Positions 43,460-52,432 are shown, numbered from the stretch's first letter. The stretch is 64,000 nucleotides of DNA from F22 sp963678855 (GCA_963678855.1 OY787448.1:1736001-1800000), one strand, 5' to 3'. Notes: a model not told the origin generated them from the letters alone. Program-made: numbers and translations.

Positions 43460-44476
43460 ATGAAACAACAAATGGAAGCGATCATCGCACCAGTGGATAA
43501 AGAGCTAATCAAAGCTGAATTGACTGAGGAAAAAAGATTGCGTGTTACGAACAAAAACAGCAACGAGATTTATATCGTTACGCATCAAGATGCTCCAAAT
43601 ACCATGCGCGAAATCGGTCGTTTGCGTGAATGGGCATTCCGCTCTGCTGGAGGTGGTACAGGTAAATCGATGGATATAGATGAGTTTGATACCATGGAAG
43701 GAGGCTACAAGCAACTGATTGTTTGGGATCCTGAATTGGAGAAGATTCTAGGCGGCTACCGTTATTTATTGGGTACTGAGGTGAAGTATGATGAGGCTGG
43801 TCAACCTATTTTGGCAACTTCACATATGTTTAAATTCTCGGAGCAATTTATCAAAGAGTACATGCCACAAACTATCGAATTGGGACGTTCTTTTGTGACT
43901 CTAGAGTATCAGTCTACTCGTATGGGAAGTAAAGGGCTTTTCGCTTTGGATAATCTATGGGATGGTCTAGGTGCACTAACTGTTGTGATGCCTAATATGA
44001 AATACCTTTTTGGTAAGGTGACTATGTATCCTAGTTTCCACCGTGAAGCACGCGATAAAATATTGTATTTCTTGCGCAAGCATTTCCCAGATAAAGATAA
44101 TTTGGTTTTGCCGACTCATCCGTTGACTTTGGAAATGGACGAAGCAGACTTGGAGAATCTATTCCCTTACGATACCTTTAAAGAAAACTACAAGATTCTA
44201 AATGCTGAGGTGCGTAAGGAAGGGTTTAATATCCCTCCATTGGTCAATGCTTATATGGGGCTTAGTCCAACGATGCGTATGTTTGGTACAGCTATCAACT
44301 ATGGCTTTGGCGACGTAGAAGAAACAGGTATCTTGATTGATGTCAATGAGATTCTAGAGACGAAGCGTGTGCGCCACATTCAGTCGTTTATCGACAATGA
44401 TTTGGAGGACTTCCGCGTCACGTCTGGACAAAATAAGATATTCTATCCAATCAAAGACGATGAAAAAGTAGACTAA
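43460..44476 (+). CDS. glsB: N-acyltransferase of glycine-lipid synthesis
   Basis: A 338-residue GNAT-fold protein of the OlsB/hemolysin-like acyltransferase group. Typical pieces are GRLREWAFRSAGGGTG, YKQLIVWDPELEKILGGYRY, IELGRSFVTLEYQ and LFGKVTMYPSFH. It would transfer a 3-hydroxyacyl chain from ACP to the amino group of glycine, the first step of glycine-lipid synthesis. Its partner glsA is immediately upstream, and a strong terminator follows. Confidence 0.83.
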   Translation: MKQQMEAIIAPVDKELIKAELTEEKRLRVTNKNSNEIYIVTHQDAPNTMREIGRLREWAFRSAGGGTGKSMDIDEFDTMEGGYKQLIVWDPELEKILGGYRYLLGTEVKYDEAGQPILATSHMFKFSEQFIKEYMPQTIELGRSFVTLEYQSTRMGSKGLFALDNLWDGLGALTVVMPNMKYLFGKVTMYPSFHREARDKILYFLRKHFPDKDNLVLPTHPLTLEMDEADLENLFPYDTFKENYKILNAEVRKEGFNIPPLVNAYMGLSPTMRMFGTAINYGFGDVEETGILIDVNEILETKRVRHIQSFIDNDLEDFRVTSGQNKIFYPIKDDEKVD

Positions 44477-44499
44477 TATAGTAGTACACCTTATATAAA

Positions 44500-44547
44500 G
44501 AGATAGATTCCAAAAGTAGCTAATAGGCTGTCTTTGGAATCTATCTC
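44500..44547 (+). terminator. Terminator of glsA-glsB
   Basis: Perfect 15-bp arms GAGATAGATTCCAAA (44500-44514) and TTTGGAATCTATCTC (44533-44547), followed by TTTTTTTAT. Confidence 0.85.
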
Positions 44548-44601
44548 TTTTTTTATACCTTTATTAGAACTTGTGTTGTTCTTAAAAAAGGGCACAAAAA
44601 A

Positions 44602-44632
44602 AGCGCCCAAGAGTGGAAGCCTCCCGAACGCT
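44602..44632 (-). terminator. Terminator of the tRNA gene
   Basis: Read on the minus strand, AGCGTTCGGGAG (44632-44621) pairs over 12 positions, with G-T pairs, with CTCTTGGGCGCT (44613-44602). TTTTTTTG follows. Confidence 0.7.
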
Positions 44633-44644
44633 AAATCTTTTAAG

Positions 44645-44718
44645 TAGCGGGACCCAGGATTGAACTGGGGACCTCATGATTATGAATCATGCGCTCTAAC
44701 CGACTGAGCTATCCCGCC
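44645..44718 (-). tRNA. tRNA with CAT anticodon (Met, or Ile2)
   Basis: A 74-nt cloverleaf. The acceptor GGCGGGA pairs with TCCCGCT (first pair G-T). The D-arm is TAGCTCAGTCGGTTAGAGC. The anticodon stem CATGA/TCATG has loop TTCATAA, with CAT at 44684-44682. The T-arm is CCCAG-TTCAATC-CTGGG. No CCA end is encoded. It lacks initiator-type features, so it is elongator Met, or isoleucine if the C is converted to lysidine. Confidence 0.9.
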
Positions 44719-44892
44719 ATTAATTTTTAATTGCGGTGCAAAGGTAGGGCTTTTTTCTCAATCTCCAAATGTATTCGAGATTTTTTTTGAAAAAAGTTTT
44801 TTGTCATCGCTTTTTGCCGACTTAGGCGTAGTTAATTAGGAAAAAGATTGTATCTTGCCCACATGTTAATTATTGAATAAATAAGATTCACT

Positions 44893-45279
44893 ATGGATAA
44901 AGAGAAGTTTACTTTAGAATACCCATTGCACTCGCATAGTCAACATGTGATATGGGAAACTATCAGTACTCCCTCGGGGCTTGCTCAGTGGTTTGCCGAT
45001 GAAGTAAGCTTTACCAATCGCCATGCCCGCTTTCAGTGGGGCGATGAAGAGATGCGTGAAGCCGATATCATTGCGATGAGACCTTTGCATTTCATCCGTT
45101 TTCATTGGACGGATGAGGAGTGGCAGCGCAGTTATTTCGAGTTGAAAATGACTATCAATGATATGACAGGCACATGTATGCTTGAAGTGACTGATTTTGC
45201 AGAAGCCGATGAAGTGGAGTCTCAAATTGAGCTGTGGAATGCTCAGATTGAGGATTTGATGCGCAATACTGGTATGTAA
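44893..45279 (+). CDS. START-like (SRPBCC) domain protein
   Basis: A 128-residue single-domain protein of the START/Bet v1-like (AHSA1-type) fold. FTLEYPLHSHSQHVIWETIS followed by GLAQWFADEV and FQWGDEEMREADII fits the hydrophobic-cavity fold used to bind lipids or other hydrophobic ligands. The function is unknown. It lies between the tRNA and the LptF/LptG permease. A degenerate box TATCTTGC (44849-44856) precedes it, less convincing than the other promoters. Confidence 0.75.
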   Translation: MDKEKFTLEYPLHSHSQHVIWETISTPSGLAQWFADEVSFTNRHARFQWGDEEMREADIIAMRPLHFIRFHWTDEEWQRSYFELKMTINDMTGTCMLEVTDFAEADEVESQIELWNAQIEDLMRNTGM

Positions 45280-45325
45280 AAGGCTAAAATATCTCAAACG
45301 ATGCAGAGAGTTTGCGGATTTCAGC

Positions 45326-45333
45326 TATCTTTG
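45326..45333 (+). promoter_or_regulatory. -7 box abutting the LptF/LptG gene
   Basis: TATCTTTG ends 4 bp before the ATG at 45338, so the mRNA would be nearly leaderless. Confidence 0.65.
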
Positions 45334-45337
45334 TAAT

Positions 45338-47254
45338 ATGATACGTATAAGAAAGTTAGACCTCTTTATACTCAGGAATTTCCTGACCCTTTTTATGGGC
45401 ACGTTTTTTATCTGTTTGTTTATATTCATGATGCAGTTTTTATGGCGTTATGTAGATGAACTTGTGGGTAAAGGACTTTCTGTTGATGTGATGGCACAGT
45501 TCTTTTTCTATTCTGCTATGACACTGATTCCTGCGTCTTTGCCGCTGGCCGTTTTGCTTGCTTCGCTGATCTCTTTTGGTAACTTAGGAGAACAGTTTGA
45601 GTTGTTGGCTATGAAGGCAGCAGGTGTCCCTCTGATACGCATCATGAGACCACTTTGGATTTTTGTCGCATTTATTTGCGGCATCTCTTTTTATTTCCAG
45701 AATGTGGCTGGTCCAGCAGCTGAAGTCAAGCTGTGGACGCTGATTATCTCCCTAAAACAAAAATCACCAGAGTTGGATATCCCTGAAGGGGTGTTCTATA
45801 CAGAAATTGCTGATTATAATATCTATGTCAAAAGTAAAGACCGTGACACGGGATTGATGCGTGACATGATGATCTATAATTTTAGCGATGGCTTTGAGAA
45901 TGCGCATATTATCCTTGCTGATAGTGGACGTATGGAGGTGACGGCAGATAAAAGCCACTTGTTATTGCATCTCTATAGTGGAGAGCTCTTTGAGAACTTG
46001 AAGCAGCAGAGTAGAGGAGATAAGAGTGTGCCGTATCGCCGTGAGAGCTTTAAAGAAAAACACTCTATTATCGCCTTCAATAGTGATCTAGAGATGGTCG
46101 ATGGTGGATTTATGGAGAAGAATGAACGTTCTAAAAACGTGATTCAGCTTCAAAATGATATCGATAGCATGCGCGTTTTGCAAGATAGTGTAGGGCATGC
46201 TTTCTATCAACAGGCCATGAAAGGCGTGTATAAGAAGTCGGCCTTGAAGTTGTCTAAGACTGATTCTATGATGATGGCCAATGAGCCATTAGCTAGATAT
46301 AATGTGGACAGTGTGTATCGTGCCATGTCGCTGATAGAAAGACAAAAAGTGATGAAAAGTGCTGAGGCTAGTATTGCCAAGCAGAATAGTGACTTGGTGT
46401 TTAAGCGCAGCAGCATGGGCGATAGCGAGAAGAAGGTGCGTCGATTTGCATCGGCTTGGCATAAGAAGTTTACTTTGGCTTTGTCATGCTTGTTCTTTTT
46501 CTTTATAGGTGCACCTCTAGGAGCTATTATCCGTAAGGGTGGACTAGGACTGCCAGTGGTGATTTCTGTGTTGTTCTTTATCGTCTACTACATTATTGAT
46601 ACGTCTGGCTATAAGATGGCTCGTGATGGCTACTGGATCGTGTGGTCAGGTATCTGGATGAGTAGTGCGATTCTTGCACCTATTGGGATCTTCTTGAGCT
46701 ATAAGGCCAATAATGATTCGGTGATGTTCAATATTGATACTTACCTAGAGTGGCTGAAACTATTGATAGGTATCCGCTCTAAGCGACATCTAGCGATGAA
46801 GGAGGTGGTGATTGTGGATATCGACTATCAAGAGACTCTTGACCATCTGCATGAACACACAAGAAAGATTGAGGAGTACCGTGAGGCTCCACATAATTTG
46901 AAATTACCTAACTACTTCCGTCTATGGTTCTCGCCAGGGCAGGATAGTAAAATGGAAGAGATACTAACTGAACTTGAGGATATGATTGTGCATTTGAGTA
47001 ATAGCCGCCACTCACTAGTGGTGAAACAACTTAATGCGTATCCTATGATACCTATTCATGCACATACTCGTCCATTTGGACGTCAGTGGCTGAATACTAT
47101 ATTGGGTATTTTTGTTCCACTTGGTCTCTTCTTTTATATACGTGTCTGGCTGTTTAGACTACGTCTGTGTAAAGATGTGGTGCTAATTACTAAAGTACAC
47201 GAGCAATTAGAACAGATTATTGTAGATCATGATCTTCACAGATCAAATAAGTAA
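45338..47254 (+). CDS. LptF/LptG family lipopolysaccharide export permease, long form
   Basis: A 638-residue inner-membrane permease of the LptB2FG ABC exporter, which extracts lipopolysaccharide. An N-terminal helix pair (LDLFILRNFLTLFMGTFFI) and YSAMTLIPASLPLAVLLASL open the YjgP/YjgQ domain. A periplasmic jelly-roll follows (about residues 130-360), then three C-terminal helices including FFFIGAPLGAIIRKGGLGLP. E. coli LptF/G have ~360 residues. This protein has ~175 extra C-terminal residues with one more hydrophobic stretch (LGIFVPLGLFFYIRVWLF). ribBA starts 6 bp after it. Confidence 0.88.
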   Translation: MIRIRKLDLFILRNFLTLFMGTFFICLFIFMMQFLWRYVDELVGKGLSVDVMAQFFFYSAMTLIPASLPLAVLLASLISFGNLGEQFELLAMKAAGVPLIRIMRPLWIFVAFICGISFYFQNVAGPAAEVKLWTLIISLKQKSPELDIPEGVFYTEIADYNIYVKSKDRDTGLMRDMMIYNFSDGFENAHIILADSGRMEVTADKSHLLLHLYSGELFENLKQQSRGDKSVPYRRESFKEKHSIIAFNSDLEMVDGGFMEKNERSKNVIQLQNDIDSMRVLQDSVGHAFYQQAMKGVYKKSALKLSKTDSMMMANEPLARYNVDSVYRAMSLIERQKVMKSAEASIAKQNSDLVFKRSSMGDSEKKVRRFASAWHKKFTLALSCLFFFFIGAPLGAIIRKGGLGLPVVISVLFFIVYYIIDTSGYKMARDGYWIVWSGIWMSSAILAPIGIFLSYKANNDSVMFNIDTYLEWLKLLIGIRSKRHLAMKEVVIVDIDYQETLDHLHEHTRKIEEYREAPHNLKLPNYFRLWFSPGQDSKMEEILTELEDMIVHLSNSRHSLVVKQLNAYPMIPIHAHTRPFGRQWLNTILGIFVPLGLFFYIRVWLFRLRLCKDVVLITKVHEQLEQIIVDHDLHRSNK

Positions 47255-47260
47255 AAAGAT

Positions 47261-48469
47261 ATGGAAAATTTTCAACTCAATACCATTCCTGAAGCTATTG
47301 AAGACTTCAAGGTTGGTAAAATGGTTATCGTCGTTGATGACGAGGATAGAGAGAATGAAGGTGACTTTATTATGGCCGCAGAAAAGGTCACTGAAGCCGA
47401 TGTGAACTTTATGATGACCTATGGTCGCGGAGTGCTTTGTACCCCGATATCAGAAGAAATATGCGAGCGCTTGGAATTGCCTATGCAGGCTCAAGCCAAT
47501 ACATCTATTTATGAGACTCCGTTTACCATCACAGTGGATCTACTGGAAGGGTGTACTACGGGAGTATCTATGCATGACCGTGCAGCGACTATCAATGCAT
47601 TGGCCAACCCAGACTCAAAACCAAGCGATTTCGGTCGCCCAGGACATATTAACCCACTTCGTGCTAGAAGTCGCGGTGTGTTGCGCAGAGCAGGACATAC
47701 GGAAGCGGCGGTAGACTTGGCAAAACTAGCTGGACTACAACCTGCAGGTGCTCTTATTGAGATTATCAATGAGGATGGTACGATGGCGCGTATGCCAGAC
47801 CTTGTGAAGGTGGCAAAGAAATGGGGCATGAAGATTGTGTCTATCAAAGATTTGATTGCACATCGTCTTCAAACAGAATCTATCGTAGAAAAGGGTGTAG
47901 AGGTAGATATGCCTACTGAGCACGGACATTTCCGTTTGATCCCTTTCAAGCAAAAATCTAATGGCCTTGAGCATATCGCTTTGGTTAAAGGCACTTGGGA
48001 GCCTGATGAAGCAGTGTTAGTACGTGTACACTCGTCTTGTGCAACAGGTGATATCTTCGGCTCTTCACGTTGCGATTGTGGTGACCAACTTCATAAAGCT
48101 ATGGAAATGGTGGATAAAGAAGGTAAGGGTGCTATCGTATATATGAACCAAGAAGGACGCGGTATCGGCTTGATGGCTAAGATTGCGGCATACAAACTAC
48201 AAGAAGAAGGTATGGACACAGTAGATGCAAATGTGCATCTAGGGTTTGATCCTGATGAACGCGACTACGGTGTTGGTGCGCAAATTCTTCGCGAGATTGG
48301 TGTGCAAAAAATGCGTTTGATGAGTAACAATCCTATCAAGCGTATTGGCTTGGAAGCTTATGGCTTGGAAGTCGTAGAAAATGTTTCTATTGAAGTGCCA
48401 ATCAACGAGTTTAACGAGCGTTATATGAAAACGAAGAAGGAAAGAATGGGGCATAACCTCCACTTCTAA
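47261..48469 (+). CDS. ribBA: Bifunctional DHBP synthase/GTP cyclohydrolase II
   Basis: A 402-residue two-domain riboflavin enzyme. Residues ~1-205 form 3,4-dihydroxy-2-butanone-4-phosphate synthase (VVDDEDRENEGDFIMAAEK; FGRPGHINPLRARSRGVLRR). Residues ~206-402 form GTP cyclohydrolase II, with zinc ligands in SSCATGDIFGSSRCDCGD and the NQEGRGIGLMAKI block. Both active sites look complete, so it supplies both branches of the pathway. Probably co-transcribed with the upstream permease. Confidence 0.96.
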   Translation: MENFQLNTIPEAIEDFKVGKMVIVVDDEDRENEGDFIMAAEKVTEADVNFMMTYGRGVLCTPISEEICERLELPMQAQANTSIYETPFTITVDLLEGCTTGVSMHDRAATINALANPDSKPSDFGRPGHINPLRARSRGVLRRAGHTEAAVDLAKLAGLQPAGALIEIINEDGTMARMPDLVKVAKKWGMKIVSIKDLIAHRLQTESIVEKGVEVDMPTEHGHFRLIPFKQKSNGLEHIALVKGTWEPDEAVLVRVHSSCATGDIFGSSRCDCGDQLHKAMEMVDKEGKGAIVYMNQEGRGIGLMAKIAAYKLQEEGMDTVDANVHLGFDPDERDYGVGAQILREIGVQKMRLMSNNPIKRIGLEAYGLEVVENVSIEVPINEFNERYMKTKKERMGHNLHF

Positions 48470-48509
48470 TTCTCAGAGAGTAAGCCGTTTTGGCATCTAT
48501 ATACCACAG

Positions 48510-48554
48510 GCCTAGAGCAGACATATAAGTATCTTTTGTATGTGTGTTCTAGGC
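48510..48554 (+). other. Stem-loop in the aspC leader
   Basis: GCCTAGAGCAGACATA (48510-48525) pairs with TATGTGTGTTCTAGGC (48539-48554) at 14 of 16 positions. It is followed by a run of A rather than T, so on the plus strand it is not a normal terminator. It may be a leader structure or processing site. Confidence 0.5.
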
Positions 48555-48597
48555 TAAAAAAAAAAACAATTATTCGAAACAAACAAACTAAATCGAG

Positions 48598-49791
48598 ATG
48601 ATGCAACTTTCAGACAGATTGAACAGCCTGTCGCCATCAGCTACTTTGGCTATGGCGCAGAAGAGTGCTGAGCTCCGCGCACAAGGAGTAGATGTTATCA
48701 ATTTGAGTGTGGGGGAGCCAGATTTCAACACACCAGATCACATTAAAGAAGCGGCAAAGAAAGCGATAGATGAGAATTTCTCTCGTTACTCTCCAGTAAT
48801 GGGATATCCTGCACTTCGTGAAGCTATTGTGGCTAAACTTAAGAAAGAAAACGACTTGACGTTTGCAGCAAGCCAAATATCTGTGTCTAATGGGGCTAAG
48901 CAGTGTGTTTGTAATGCATTGTTGGCTTTGATCAACCTTGGTGACGAGGTGATTATTCCTGCACCCTATTGGGTGAGCTACCCAGAGATGGTGAAACTAG
49001 CAGAAGGTACACCAGTAATCGTTCCTGCTGGTATTGAGCAAGACTTTAAGATTACTCCAGCTCAATTGGAAGAAGCGATTACTGAGAAGACACGTGCTTT
49101 GATCTTGTGCTCTCCATCTAATCCAACGGGTGCGGTGTACACAAAAGAAGAGTTGGCAGCACTAGTTGAGGTTCTTGAGAAGTATCCACGAGTGATTGTA
49201 ATTGCTGATGAAATTTATGAGCATATCACCTATGTAGGTAAGCATGAGAGTATCGCTCAATTCCATTGTATGAAAGAGCGTACAGTGATTGTCAATGGTG
49301 TCTCTAAGGCTTATGCAATGACTGGATGGCGTATTGGATTTATTGCTGCTCCAGAATGGATTACAAAAGCTTGTAACAAACTTCAAGGTCAATATACATC
49401 TGGACCATGTTCAGTGTCTCAAAAAGCGGCAGAAGCTGCATATACTGGTACTCAACAGCCAGTACAAGATATGCTTGAGGCATTTGCCCGTCGTCGTAAA
49501 CTAATTGTGAAGCTTGCAAAAGAGATTCCAGGATTTGAGGTAAGCGTACCAAACGGTGCTTTCTACCTATTCCCTAAGTGTAGTGCATACTTCGGTAAGG
49601 CTGTAGGTGATCGTAAGATCGAGAATGCATCTGATTTGGCTATCTACCTACTTGAAGAAGCTCACGTAGCTTGTGTTACAGGTGATGCCTTTGGATCTCC
49701 TGAGTGTATCCGTATGAGTTATGCTACCAGCGATGAGAATATTGTAGAAGCAATGTCTCGTATCTCTAACGCATTAGCAAAACTACAGTAA
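48598..49791 (+). CDS. aspC: Aspartate aminotransferase (class I, PLP)
   Basis: A 397-residue pyridoxal-phosphate transaminase interconverting aspartate and oxaloacetate with glutamate/2-oxoglutarate. N-terminal INLSVGEPDFNTPDHI, central CSPSNPTGAVY, VIADEIYEHITY and the PLP-lysine block VSKAYAMTGWRIGF are intact. They fit the subgroup Ib enzymes common in Bacteroidetes. Two Met (48598, 48601) are possible starts. No TAnnTTTG box was seen. A terminator follows at 49811. Confidence 0.93.
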   Translation: MMQLSDRLNSLSPSATLAMAQKSAELRAQGVDVINLSVGEPDFNTPDHIKEAAKKAIDENFSRYSPVMGYPALREAIVAKLKKENDLTFAASQISVSNGAKQCVCNALLALINLGDEVIIPAPYWVSYPEMVKLAEGTPVIVPAGIEQDFKITPAQLEEAITEKTRALILCSPSNPTGAVYTKEELAALVEVLEKYPRVIVIADEIYEHITYVGKHESIAQFHCMKERTVIVNGVSKAYAMTGWRIGFIAAPEWITKACNKLQGQYTSGPCSVSQKAAEAAYTGTQQPVQDMLEAFARRRKLIVKLAKEIPGFEVSVPNGAFYLFPKCSAYFGKAVGDRKIENASDLAIYLLEEAHVACVTGDAFGSPECIRMSYATSDENIVEAMSRISNALAKLQ

Positions 49792-49810
49792 TATATTACT
49801 AGATAAAAGC

Positions 49811-49842
49811 AATGGCCGCGCAACTCACGTTGTGCGGCCATT
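49811..49842. terminator. Terminator of aspC
   Basis: AATGGCCGCGCAAC (49811-49824) pairs with GTTGTGCGGCCATT (49829-49842) with at most one wobble pair, then TTTAC. Usable in both directions. Confidence 0.8.
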
Positions 49843-49904
49843 TTACGTACATGATTTTAAATTCGAGATTAGTTCTCTACTTTTCTTGATGTGTGAATAG
49901 CAAT

Positions 49905-49935
49905 CCTCTTATTGCTGCCGTCGCAGCAATAGAGG
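49905..49935. other. Inverted repeat downstream of the DUF3244 gene
   Basis: CCTCTTATTGCTGC (49905-49918) pairs with GCAGCAATAGAGG (49923-49935) with one bulged T. Neither strand has a T-run after it. The role is unclear; it could be an RNA-stabilising 3' hairpin. Confidence 0.5.
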
Positions 49936-50025
49936 AGAGCATTAGAGCATATATAAGCCATACGAGTTTATACATAATAAGGCAATTGGTTTCTGCCATT
50001 AGCTGTCAAACTAATAAATATTTTC

Positions 50026-50460
50026 TTATCTTTTTACTTGATCCAAATCACCGTCAAATGGATCGTAGAAGATATCAGTGATCTCATCTACTTTCTCAAT
50101 TGTGATGTTAAGTTGATAGTCACCGTTCTTAAGTACTACATCATATGTGCCAATTGGAAGGTTCGCTAATGGTACTTCAAGCTTACCATCAATCATTGGT
50201 ACTTCCATAGTCAAAGACTCTTCGCCTGTCTCTTTGTCTATACATGTTACAGTGTAATCTGCAGATCCCCAAAGGTGTAGATTAACATATAGTATACATT
50301 CGTCATCTGCAACATCTACTTGTGGAGTAGAACGAGGCATAAATTTTACATCTTTGACTTTTACTCTTTCAGCGTGTGCTGAAGAAATACAAGTACAACC
50401 TAAAGCAACTGTAAATAAGCCAATGCAAAGCTTAGAAATGATATTGTTTACTACTTTCAT
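50026..50460 (-). CDS. Small secreted DUF3244-like protein
   Basis: A 144-residue exported protein. The signal peptide runs to about residue 30 (GLFTVALGCTCISSAHA). The mature part is one beta-sandwich-like domain with VNLHLWGSADYTVTCIDKET, LEVPLANLPIGTYDVVL and NITIEKVDE, consistent with DUF3244. Its own function is unknown. The promoter carries the TTCGCA direct repeat shared with the PH-domain gene at 54868, and a TPR/HTH receptor gene diverges from it. Together these suggest it is a target or partner of that receptor. Confidence 0.7.
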   Translation of the reverse strand: MKVVNNIISKLCIGLFTVALGCTCISSAHAERVKVKDVKFMPRSTPQVDVADDECILYVNLHLWGSADYTVTCIDKETGEESLTMEVPMIDGKLEVPLANLPIGTYDVVLKNGDYQLNITIEKVDEITDIFYDPFDGDLDQVKR

Positions 50461-50510
50461 TGTTTCAATATTTTTTTGTTATACAATTCCATTTTCGTTT
50501 TTCAACAATA

Positions 50511-50518
50511 CAAATATA
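50511..50518 (-). promoter_or_regulatory. -7 box of the DUF3244 gene
   Basis: Minus-strand TATATTTG, 50 bp before the ATG at 50460. A possible TTTG lies 22 bp upstream (50544-50541). Confidence 0.65.
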
Positions 50519-50550
50519 CAGAATCCAAAAGTTTTGACATCAAAAATGAG

Positions 50551-50567
50551 TTCGCAAATAATTCGCA
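50551..50567. promoter_or_regulatory. Candidate activator site, TTCGCA-N5-TTCGCA
   Basis: Two TTCGCA half-sites begin 11 bp apart (50551 and 50562), and TTTTCAAAATG follows. It lies 32 bp upstream of the -7 box at 50511-50518. The same motif stands at the same distance before the PH-domain gene. Confidence 0.65.
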
Positions 50568-50620
50568 TTTTCAAAATGCCTTATTTTAAGGCGTTTAGAG
50601 ATGTAAAAATAGTCTTTTTT

Positions 50621-50652
50621 TTTGTCTATTCCCTCTGAAAGTTATACATTTG
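50621..50652 (+). promoter_or_regulatory. Promoter of the first TPR/HTH receptor gene
   Basis: TTTG (50621-50624), 20 bp, TACATTTG (50645-50652): full consensus. The ATG at 50657 is only 4 bp beyond the box. Confidence 0.75.
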
Positions 50653-50656
50653 CTGC

Positions 50657-52432
50657 ATGAATAAACGCTCCCCTCTATATAATTGTCTAGCTTTTCTAGT
50701 GCTTTTTTTACTTGTGATGATTTATTCTGCATGCAGTAATAATAATCGTCATCACAGTTATATTCCATTTATGGATTCTTTAAAGCACCAGGTCAGTGTT
50801 AATGCATCACGAGCTTTGAAAATGGTAGAAGATTCCGTTAGTCTTCTTTCAGAGTTTTCTGAGGAAGAACTTCGACATGTGCAACTATACAATCTTTTAG
50901 CAAGAGTTAAATTAGTGAATTATCCGGCAAATGATTCTTTGTCTCAAATAGTGTTGCATTATTTTTCTAACTCTAAGAACCCTGAGCTGAAATCAATCGC
51001 GTACTATGTTAGTGCTCAAATTCATGAGGAGATTGGTGCTACAGAAACTGCACTTAAAGAGTTATATATTGCAAAGGATGTTCCAGGACTAGACAACTAC
51101 CCAGAACACGCATCAAGAGTATGTAGTGGTCTATCTTCCTTTTATGTTAAGAAAGGAGCTTATGGATTGGCATTAAATTTAAGTAAGGAGGCCTTGAAGC
51201 ATTTGATGAAATCTGGTAACAATGTTAACTTACCTATTGTCTATGAGAATGTTGCAAATAGCTATGGGTTAGTCGGTATATCTGATTCTGCTTCACTCTA
51301 TTTTCTGAAGGCGATTAAAAGTGCTTCTACTTACAATGATATTTATAGACTGAATTCTTGTCGTATTGATTATACACGCTTTTTGCTTTTGCATGACTCG
51401 TTGAAAAAAGCTAATGATTTAATTTCAATAACAACAAGACCTTTTAAATCGGATGAATTAGGAGCCTATTATGCAAATAAAGTTCGCTATTACTACTTAA
51501 CCAATAAGTTTGATTCTTGTTTTCACTATGCTAGCCTAGTTGAGGAACTGGGTGAGCCATATGGACGATTAACTGCATTAGGTTATCAGTATAATTGTGC
51601 CTTAAATCTTGGTGATGAAGCAACAGCTTTATCTTCTTTGGAATCGTATACCAACTTAAATGATTCTATTTTTAACGTTAGTAAAGTAGAAGAGATACGC
51701 AAAGTAAAAAGTAAATATGATTACTTGTTAGCTCAAAAAGAAAAGGAAGCAATGAGTAAGAGGGCACGTTTTATGTCCGTGAGTATCACCTCTGTTGCCA
51801 TATTAGTCATTCTAGGTTTCTATATCTTTATACAGCGTCAGAAACTGAAGAATAAGCAGCGTATTGATGAGTTGCAAGCAAGTGCTAAACTGCGTCAATT
51901 GCAATATGAAAAAGGTGAGGAGTCGCTTAAGGATAAGCAGCATGAAGTGGAATCGTTGCGTAATCAGTTAGAAAAAAGTACTACCAAGGAGTCTTCTTTC
52001 CAAGTCGAACTTGCTACTTTACGTAAACAACTAGCCGAAGTTGCTATAGATTATAAGACTGTTCAGTTGGCCAGTCATAAACTGGAAGAACAATCTTTTA
52101 GGCAGTCGGCCATCTTTATGCGATTACTCAGTATTATTAATCAAGAAGCATATGCTGACTTTCGACCATCTGATTGGGATGATTTACAGGAAGCCTGTGA
52201 AAAGTCATTTAAGAGTTTCTTTGAGACACTAAGAGAATTTAGTTTGGAGTTGAATGATAATGAAATCAAGGTCTGTTACTTGACCAAGATTAATGTGTCA
52301 TCTAAGGATATTAGTCGTTTGCTTTTTAAAGCTCCTTCAACCATATCCACAAATAAGGCTCGTATATATGCGAAACTTATGAAGAAGAAAGGAAAGGCAT
52401 CTGATTTCGATGAATTAATCGACTCTATGTAG
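50657..52432 (+). CDS. TPR lipoprotein/TM/HTH receptor-regulator (copy 1)
   Basis: A 591-residue protein. It has a lipoprotein-like signal ending MIYSAC, a periplasmic TPR array to ~365, a TM helix at ~372-394 (SITSVAILVILGFYIFI), a long coiled coil (~395-490) and a C-terminal HTH-like region. That region reads LNDNEIKVCYLTKINVSSKD and LLFKAPSTISTNKARIY, resembling LuxR/GerE-type domains. It would sense something in the periplasm and act on DNA at the membrane. A tandem paralogue follows at 52536. No kinase or receiver domain is present. The signal is unknown. Confidence 0.78.
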   Translation: MNKRSPLYNCLAFLVLFLLVMIYSACSNNNRHHSYIPFMDSLKHQVSVNASRALKMVEDSVSLLSEFSEEELRHVQLYNLLARVKLVNYPANDSLSQIVLHYFSNSKNPELKSIAYYVSAQIHEEIGATETALKELYIAKDVPGLDNYPEHASRVCSGLSSFYVKKGAYGLALNLSKEALKHLMKSGNNVNLPIVYENVANSYGLVGISDSASLYFLKAIKSASTYNDIYRLNSCRIDYTRFLLLHDSLKKANDLISITTRPFKSDELGAYYANKVRYYYLTNKFDSCFHYASLVEELGEPYGRLTALGYQYNCALNLGDEATALSSLESYTNLNDSIFNVSKVEEIRKVKSKYDYLLAQKEKEAMSKRARFMSVSITSVAILVILGFYIFIQRQKLKNKQRIDELQASAKLRQLQYEKGEESLKDKQHEVESLRNQLEKSTTKESSFQVELATLRKQLAEVAIDYKTVQLASHKLEEQSFRQSAIFMRLLSIINQEAYADFRPSDWDDLQEACEKSFKSFFETLREFSLELNDNEIKVCYLTKINVSSKDISRLLFKAPSTISTNKARIYAKLMKKKGKASDFDELIDSM

